From NCBI GenBank assembly GCA_905479495.1, contig CAJQMR010000016.1, forward strand, positions 299,101 to 363,100: DNA of 64,000 bases. The letters run 5' to 3'. The position numbers were made by a program, and so were the translations under genes. Below are positions 60,401 through 64,000 of this stretch, one piece after another. The notes beneath the pieces are model-generated. The model made no database searches, was not told where the DNA came from, and saw only the letters and a list, made by a program, of their open reading frames with translations. Numbering within the stretch: the stretch's first letter is position 1; every line of letters starts with the position of its first letter. The DNA is from an uncultured Anaerolineae bacterium (GTDB lineage Bacteria; Chloroflexota; Anaerolineae; Promineifilales; Promineifilaceae).

Positions 60401-63400
60401 GAATATCCGCACGTTGTTGCCAACGAAACCCACACTTTCCAGGGTGTGACCAATGACGTGGGTAACGTGCCTCAACCTTCTCGTCCCGTCGAGCTAGTAG
60501 GCGATTTGGACAGCATCAATGACGCGACCATTTGGTTGGGGCTTGATGATATTGGCCAAAATGATGGCGGCGTGAATGCCGCCTGGATTGGCGATTTCAA
60601 TGGCGACCGGCGGGGCGACCTGTTGGTCGGTCTCCCGGCGGCGGATGATGGGGCTGGGCGAGTGGCGGTGATTTACGGCCGTTCCGGCAATTGGCCCGTC
60701 CCCGACGAACAAGAAATGCTCGCCGACGCAAAAACCTCCTTCGTTGGTCTGCCCGGCGCAGGCATCGGCGAACACGCCCTACCCGCTGGCGATGTAAATG
60801 GCGACGGCATGGCAGATCTGCTCATTGGCGACCCAGCCAACAACCGTGTTTACCTCATCTTTGGCCAAAACAAATACTTGGGCAGCGACCTGCTGCTAGA
60901 CGGCCCGCAAACCGGCATCCGCACCAGCTTCTTTGTGCCCGATGGCCAGCTTATCGGCGATAACATTGGTGCTGCTGGGGATGTCAATGGGGACGGTCTG
61001 GCCGACTTCTTCATTGGGGCCACAGGCAGCGTCGATTACGCCTACCTCATTTTGGGGCAAGGCGCAGGTTGGAACGACAACATCGCCGCCGACCGCTTTG
61101 CCGCTGCCAAAATCAGCGGCGCGGGTGCCGGTACCCTTTCCGGCATCGGCGACGTCGATGGCGATTTCTACGACGAATTTGCTGTTGGCCTGAACAACAC
61201 CCTTTACCTGTTTGCCGGTCGCGGCAACTTTGCCCCGCAAGCAGGTGCCTGGTACAGCCTCACCAGCGGCCCGTTTACCACCTTTGCCAGCAACAACGCC
61301 GCCCCAGAAACGGCCGCACTTGGTGATGTCAACGGCGATCACATCGACGACTTTATCTACACCAGTGGCACCAGCCAAGTGCTCGTCCTCGGTGACGACA
61401 CGCGTGACGCCAGCTGGAACACGCAGACCTACGGTTACGGCACTGGCTTCCTGGCTGCCCCTGGCGACGTAGATAACGATGGTCTGAACGACATCCTCAT
61501 CGGCGGCAATGACACCGCCTATTTGGTGCTGGGCAGCGATCTCGGCGACGCCGAAGCCACTATTGCGGGCGTAGCCGACGCCGCCTCAGCCCCCTACGCT
61601 GCTGGTGCTGATCTGAACAGCGACGGCTCCTCCGACCTGCTGCTGGTGCCAACGGCTACCAGCGCCCAGGCCACCGCCGCCGCCGAAACAGGTTTTGCCG
61701 ACCTGCCTCCCACCTGGGTACCCCAGATGCCAGAAGCCAACCTGGAAACCTTTGTTGGGTCCACAACCTGGCCAGATGTGTCGGGGAATGCTTATGTAAG
61801 CGGAAATGGTGACTGTCACGGCATGTTCCCTTGTTACAGCACGATTCAAGCGGCCGTTGATTCACTTGGCGGGCATGACCTCATCATTGTGCAACCTGGT
61901 GTTTATGCACCGTTTAGCATCGACGGCAATCAAACATTTCATGATTATCTCCAAATTCGTGGAACCGATACTGATGCGGTAATCATTGATGGTGGTGGCA
62001 GCAGTTATGCCATCTCGGTTAGCAACGCCGATGGCATCAAGATTGAGAATTTGACGGTTCGTAATGCCAGCTACGGTGTACAGCTAGACAATGCTGGTGT
62101 CAACGGACATGACGAAACCTTCAGACGAATCATTTTGGACCACTTATTAATTTACGATACGGGCTCCCATGACATCTACATGAGCCGCAACAGCACCGCC
62201 TCGGTGCTCAACAGCACCCTCTCCCGCAGCAGCAACCACGTCGGGGCTTATGGCGCGGCCGATCCAAACATTGTTGTGGAATGGAGCAATGCGAATTCTA
62301 CCTATTGGCCTATAACAGATGGTGGTGGTGCTGTACTTGTTGATAATGTGATTTATGTGAATCGTGGTGGTGGCTCTAATGAGTTCGATCGCTTTTTTGT
62401 AAATACTGGTGGCTGGTCTCACCCCTGGGGACCTACTAACGCCTACGAAGCTAACAGCACCATCGCCGCAGGCAGCGACGACCAGGTTTATCTACTGGGC
62501 GCTCCCCATTGGCGAAACTCAACCTTGCCTGCATGGTACGATGGCAATTTCACCGCCGGCGGCAATGGGGTTATGTACGCCGAAGCTAACTATTTAGCCT
62601 ATTACTGGGATGGTAACGATTGGGTACAAATTCCCGGTTCACCAGAGAATGTTTATATGATGGCTGCACATCCCGTTAATGGTGATCTTTACGTGTTCGA
62701 CTATATCCTTGATGAGGTCTTGAAATGGGATGGCAGCAGTTGGACATCCATGATTGGGACGGGATTCTATTTTAGTGACGCGGGGGAGATGGAAATTGGT
62801 TCGGATGGCACCATTTACTTTGCTGGAGAGTTTACCAGTGTATTCCGTGGGGAATACAATCCCACATGTTCTGGTCAGGTAGTTTACGCTAATTCGGCCA
62901 ATAGCAGCACATTCAATTGTTATGATTATGGCGAAGATGCAGTCGTCAATGCGCTGGCCGCAGACCCAGACAGTAATGCCGTATATGTTGGCGGCGAATT
63001 TGAAACCGATTGGGGCGACTACAACCTTACTACTATCAACGGTGGTTCAATCAATGGTGTTTCCGGTCCCGTTGACACGCTTGATTTTGACGATGAAGGA
63101 ACTATTTATGTCGGTGGCGAATTTACAAGCACCTTGTCATATGATGGTTCAATCGATCAGCAGACGCCCGCCAGCATCGCTTCCTGGGACGGAAGTAATT
63201 GGACAGCATATCCTACGGTGATAGAAGGCGATGAATGGATTAATGAGTACGCTTATGATATTGCTGTAACAGGCGGTGGCGAATTTTACGCTTACGGCTC
63301 TTGGGATGATTTTCCCGGTGACACTAGTTATCGCTTTGTCCATTGGGATGGCAGTGGCTGGGAAGTTGGCAATATCTACAATGAGAGCAACAACCCAGCT

Positions 63401-64000
63401 ATCTGGAGTATGGCCTCTTCTGCACAGGGCGTGTTCATCAGTGGTCATATTACCTCTATTGAAGTTGGCGCTGAGTCGGTTTCAACTGCTGGGGACCTCG
63501 AAAGAACCGTTATCCTGCAATCTCCTTTTGAAGTTTATTCCACAACGCTGAACAGTTGGCACACTGGCTTAGCCGGACCGCCGGTACGGCTTGGCGATGG
63601 GGCCAGCATGGCCGGTGATGATTATGGCAATTTGGTAGTGCTGGTTGGCGGCGGCCGTACCGACTCCTTCAAATATGACATCGAAACAGGCGAATGGAGC
63701 CGCGTTGACGGTATGACTGCCCCAGTCAATGCCAGCGCCATGACCAAAGGCGAAGATGGCTACGTCTACGCCGTCACCGATGGGCCGGATTCGCTTTATC
63801 GTTTTACCGGCTACTGGTGGGAAGATGTTGGTCCGGCCATGAGCGGCGTCACGCTGGATGACGGGGTGACAATGGCCTACGATAGCCATTTTGGTACCTA
63901 CTATGTACTACCCGGTGGCAATGGCACAGCGATGCTGCGCTACAATCCTGCCTGGGGCAGCAGCTGGGAAACATTACCAGTTGAGCGCAACACGCCAGCG
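54431..64000 (+). CDS. Giant modular surface protein (at least 3190 residues, 3' end outside)
   Basis: The frame runs from ATG 54431 to the window end without a stop. A signal-type hydrophobic N-terminus (residues about 8-36) leads to a domain and a helix pair near 316-360. TSP3-like calcium repeats (D-x-D-x-D-G) lie at about 410-500 and 1407-1613. Between them are a large unidentified region and two or three membrane-like helices at about 1087-1155. Later come FG-GAP/integrin-type repeats near 2050-2376 (G-D-V-N-G-D-G-M-A-D-L-L-I-G), a right-handed beta-helix near 2450-2610 (A-A-V-D-S...I-I-D-G-G-G) and Kelch-like blades to the end. This architecture suggests a calcium-stabilised adhesin or envelope scaffold. 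Only six ACGGCCGT copies occur in 9.6 kb. Confidence 0.88.
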   Translation, partial: MKTKINKIIFSFIFGVGFFLLLINSFSSSLIPQTSYAAANTDTIEPSAEIADQTESLPPISLEEVYQRVLTAGAYEFTADSEQTLLPRPLPDMIGQTDQRVDMYVSGEVTLPDFSRFSVSLDGIGLDPTPVAVVQEGANSYLLHEGEKIPLNNPVGLASPTGDFVSYLAAAENVAACETIGAPFANVAACYTFDLDGPRFAEHVRDLMQQQVNSTTDVTPPGALPQVIASPVLMAMNGNGKVWLDSNGLPVRQTIAMHLPELYDRYDADVRMIINYQFGPEAIAAVQAAQSNALDFLPKLPPVEEIIQTAQSTLPNLFILVFFVTIVAGLTILRRRRWIYSSIAIFLTISFLAAPLLQIIGYDLYTRRQVYAADFNTLFAENVQEAAAPETVAVSQTDDLAAPMQTFAPDVYCGLGGNGDRDGDKLADDAENCLGTDPNVADSDHDGVDDGREVFGFEYGQTVTQTWYSDPLNPDSNGDGRLDGSEWPNETFTGDLDNDGLPDLWDNDDDGDDVSDGNDLSPASRTDYITPTATTTISSSATTTDTLNFNISGAYNGYVYLDIQIQPQNLDHIRFGMTPLDWGADFKGQIQDHNNSTDDIQLIPMLSLEANLPPDRDLAEEYNVSPFNDTDNDGYSNVLIPLSPVGTAGSYEAFNAKIAYGPETLADLGESGIRWRNAQLVWIVQAKLDSESGDQTIEKSTPIHTYVEPSFRVTGWQVTKSGAFESAILGTPEMPNDDRQLFQLLFGLSDAFLTHQNPDLDEIVARFSGANTPAEQKWGVTTTVAIDLPVTPYTHFNAGVKDLDTRIKSFLGDNYPWDSTNVFILASESHMGLYGQDNLGKFEPALGTLAVNLNNIPLVTQRSLDLQMRDGWKIVTDSDLALQVLDRAKGAVNTAVPQLQDQYPDVNAADLMALVQSFYVTWEGGRIIQVQADGVNSEAAATTDQEIYERLYTTPRDRHNDPENISTLPGYLVEVGSFAQKGGGLVFAGGPAQVQQYLRSNTKEARVMGFTTATPNFIDQASDAISFGMGDDIQFTEDETDWNKLREAASHVFFGAVAYNASKNMVLNVAGTSDAIFDAVNGATKVSKVGVALLILDIGLTLLAFGLSGDFSGQAIAMLIATIIVSIALFALSLVPVVGWIIVAIIGLVDFIFTLVFDDFTLTGWAAKQLAGYLYKEEPLTEIGDFDLLGRDMTVLDESLGYSVGNRLRISDTFEGTIDVVGAKSLLDFDSDRLQSYGAAALVPGGLLYKAMDDIDILGTIMGMPSNAENLRKSWICGEFVIEGWSGTNTTCPFPNIDYNLDTISKNAPFWTYTNPMTSTLRFSQAGANLEIPVDVKVTAQTRWDASAPIPLIGRYHWQKERKITLPDDLPDEDQEDWQPTSIYIDILPSSVEELWYWNDEILINHDPDGDGLTTKTEITNWMGSKGYSDMQNFFDDYVDIETSADLEQFLSFWDLYEELGVEWLVGIDAFCTAYPARASLCDDDSNPPWLAWDYDGDGLSDKFEFDNSGALGTNYMAADTDGDGLSDGFEYQIGTQINAKDSDGDGLTDDIEVYHPTANGTWTGGWEIDLPEYGAVGPNGRTWFQARVFSNPLVKDTDGDGMSDMAEKENGTSPTAYNRAPRVEVTGQPTAVSPQGVTAIYVKPGDPITLTSRLEVYPPYTVSTAMELDIPYNAYSFPDTSALNGSRWVDNTGVTFTPRWNFSNNVLQPWEYLHAQTTGYVPGVPSSIISATVSLPFGGEDQLQEDSQLIVVDSEDPRFGWLTPAHGELLGGGVSSYVIGGTSGDQTTWVNKITLELPDIGVQSITDTETFSPWAYTWELPSDGIYTLYGNASDFVGHTSISDDVRVMIDNTAPSTDVNLVDGAVFGKPENSDVITITLAGTASENLSGLTRVQISTDGGPWREVWTLGTADESNTTFVDNDSLFPHRALGATWDAVWTLPNVETVQGYHNLRIRAFDKAGNWPTYLERNIIIDVIPPTDDLLNQAYLYEYPHVVANETHTFQGVTNDVGNVPQPSRPVELVGDLDSINDATIWLGLDDIGQNDGGVNAAWIGDFNGDRRGDLLVGLPAADDGAGRVAVIYGRSGNWPVPDEQEMLADAKTSFVGLPGAGIGEHALPAGDVNGDGMADLLIGDPANNRVYLIFGQNKYLGSDLLLDGPQTGIRTSFFVPDGQLIGDNIGAAGDVNGDGLADFFIGATGSVDYAYLILGQGAGWNDNIAADRFAAAKISGAGAGTLSGIGDVDGDFYDEFAVGLNNTLYLFAGRGNFAPQAGAWYSLTSGPFTTFASNNAAPETAALGDVNGDHIDDFIYTSGTSQVLVLGDDTRDASWNTQTYGYGTGFLAAPGDVDNDGLNDILIGGNDTAYLVLGSDLGDAEATIAGVADAASAPYAAGADLNSDGSSDLLLVPTATSAQATAAAETGFADLPPTWVPQMPEANLETFVGSTTWPDVSGNAYVSGNGDCHGMFPCYSTIQAAVDSLGGHDLIIVQPGVYAPFSIDGNQTFHDYLQIRGTDTDAVIIDGGGSSYAISVSNADGIKIENLTVRNASYGVQLDNAGVNGHDETFRRIILDHLLIYDTGSHDIYMSRNSTASVLNSTLSRSSNHVGAYGAADPNIVVEWSNANSTYWPITDGGGAVLVDNVIYVNRGGGSNEFDRFFVNTGGWSHPWGPTNAYEANSTIAAGSDDQVYLLGAPHWRNSTLPAWYDGNFTAGGNGVMYAEANYLAYYWDGNDWVQIPGSPENVYMMAAHPVNGDLYVFDYILDEVLKWDGSSWTSMIGTGFYFSDAGEMEIGSDGTIYFAGEFTSVFRGEYNPTCSGQVVYANSANSSTFNCYDYGEDAVVNALAADPDSNAVYVGGEFETDWGDYNLTTINGGSINGVSGPVDTLDFDDEGTIYVGGEFTSTLSYDGSIDQQTPASIASWDGSNWTAYPTVIEGDEWINEYAYDIAVTGGGEFYAYGSWDDFPGDTSYRFVHWDGSGWEVGNIYNESNNPAIWSMASSAQGVFISGHITSIEVGAESVSTAGDLERTVILQSPFEVYSTTLNSWHTGLAGPPVRLGDGASMAGDDYGNLVVLVGGGRTDSFKYDIETGEWSRVDGMTAPVNASAMTKGEDGYVYAVTDGPDSLYRFTGYWWEDVGPAMSGVTLDDGVTMAYDSHFGTYYVLPGGNGTAMLRYNPAWGSSWETLPVERNTPA

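Larger units (their letters stand above)
18..60682. repeat. Dispersed palindrome ACGGCCGT (about 110 copies)
   Basis: The eight-base palindrome ACGGCCGT, most often within AACGGCCGTT, was counted by eye about 110 times between positions 18 and 60682. Examples are 138, 1056, 1086, 9707, 16511, 30757, 42047, 49330 and 51889. Chance gives about one copy in 64 kb at this base composition. About ten copies are intergenic (for example 1382, 2411, 8915, 13862, 20421, 22671, 47072, 51889, 53665). The rest are in genes on both strands. Spacing is roughly one per 500 bases up to 54 kb and much sparser beyond. Near-matches with one changed end base (gCGGCCGT, ACGGCCGa/c/g) also occur. The distribution resembles the cyanobacterial HIP1 octamer or a DNA-uptake sequence; its function here is unknown. 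Confidence 0.9.

Noticed and set aside
1..64000. tRNA or rRNA genes
   Set aside because: I saw no T-loop signature (GGTTCGAATCC-like) or rRNA core sequence. A tRNA missed by eye remains possible.
1..64000. Insertion sequence or prophage as the source of the repeats
   Set aside because: No transposase, integrase or phage gene is present in the window; the inverted repeats are all small and non-coding.

Overview
The window reads like a chromosome segment of a Chloroflexota bacterium, probably Anaerolineae-like. That assignment is an inference. It rests on a T-box leader on a valine-tRNA ligase gene, an EF-G-2-type translation factor, an FhaA-like FHA pair, many Thr/Pro-linker lipoproteins, an EAD-nSTAND1 protein, and several start codons placed 6 to 8 bases after a TAnnAT box. 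I saw no rRNA, tRNA, CRISPR array, transposase, integrase or phage gene.

Two sequence-level systems run across the ordinary genes. (1) The palindrome ACGGCCGT, usually AACGGCCGTT, occurs about 110 times by hand count where about one is expected. It lies in coding and intergenic DNA, in all reading frames, and reads as T-A-V, N/D-G-R or R-P. (2) At least seven families of imperfect inverted repeats sit between genes. They repeatedly supply the stop codon of the neighbouring gene (nine cases), and related hairpins lie in frame inside valS and guaA.

Layout. 1-2.3 kb: histidine-kinase tail, M23 peptidase lipoprotein, methyltransferase. 2.4-5.4 kb: T-box and valS. 5.5-7.0 kb: redoxin lipoprotein with a CcdA-like membrane partner. 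7.2-8.8 kb: thyA, a small gene, folA. 9.0-12.2 kb: an EAD-nSTAND1-TM-TSP3-propeller protein. 12.3-16.2 kb: SufE-like, LiaF-like and EF-G-2-like genes. 16.2-22.6 kb: hydantoinase A, two related membrane proteins, guaA-xpt. 22.9-29.4 kb: polyprenyl synthase, a two-subunit CoA-transferase, a Clp ATPase with a decayed first ATPase domain, a papain-like protein, a HEPN-like protein. 29.5-31.9 kb: propeller lipoprotein and FHA pair. 32.1-38.8 kb: selenoprotein SelD, unknown proteins, a proline peptidase, an ArsR-SRPBCC operon. 38.8-41.2 kb: two glycosyltransferases. 41.5-48 kb: coiled-coil protein, SelB, aldo/keto reductase, DUF4291, EamA transporter. 48.2-53.7 kb: Lrp-DinB pair, VanY-like and CapA-like lipoproteins, a Rieske-glutamate-synthase fusion. 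54.4-64 kb: one open frame of at least 3190 codons encoding a giant modular surface protein that leaves the window.

Links between genes. SelD (with a UGA-encoded selenocysteine) and SelB lie about 10 kb apart and show that the cell makes selenoproteins; selA and selC are not in the window. thyA and folA cooperate in dTMP and folate metabolism, guaA and xpt in guanine nucleotide supply, and the redoxin lipoprotein and CcdA-like protein in extracytoplasmic thiol reduction. Most other genes are single units or pairs. The least explained items are the palindrome, the stop-codon-supplying hairpins, the STAND receptor and the giant surface protein.
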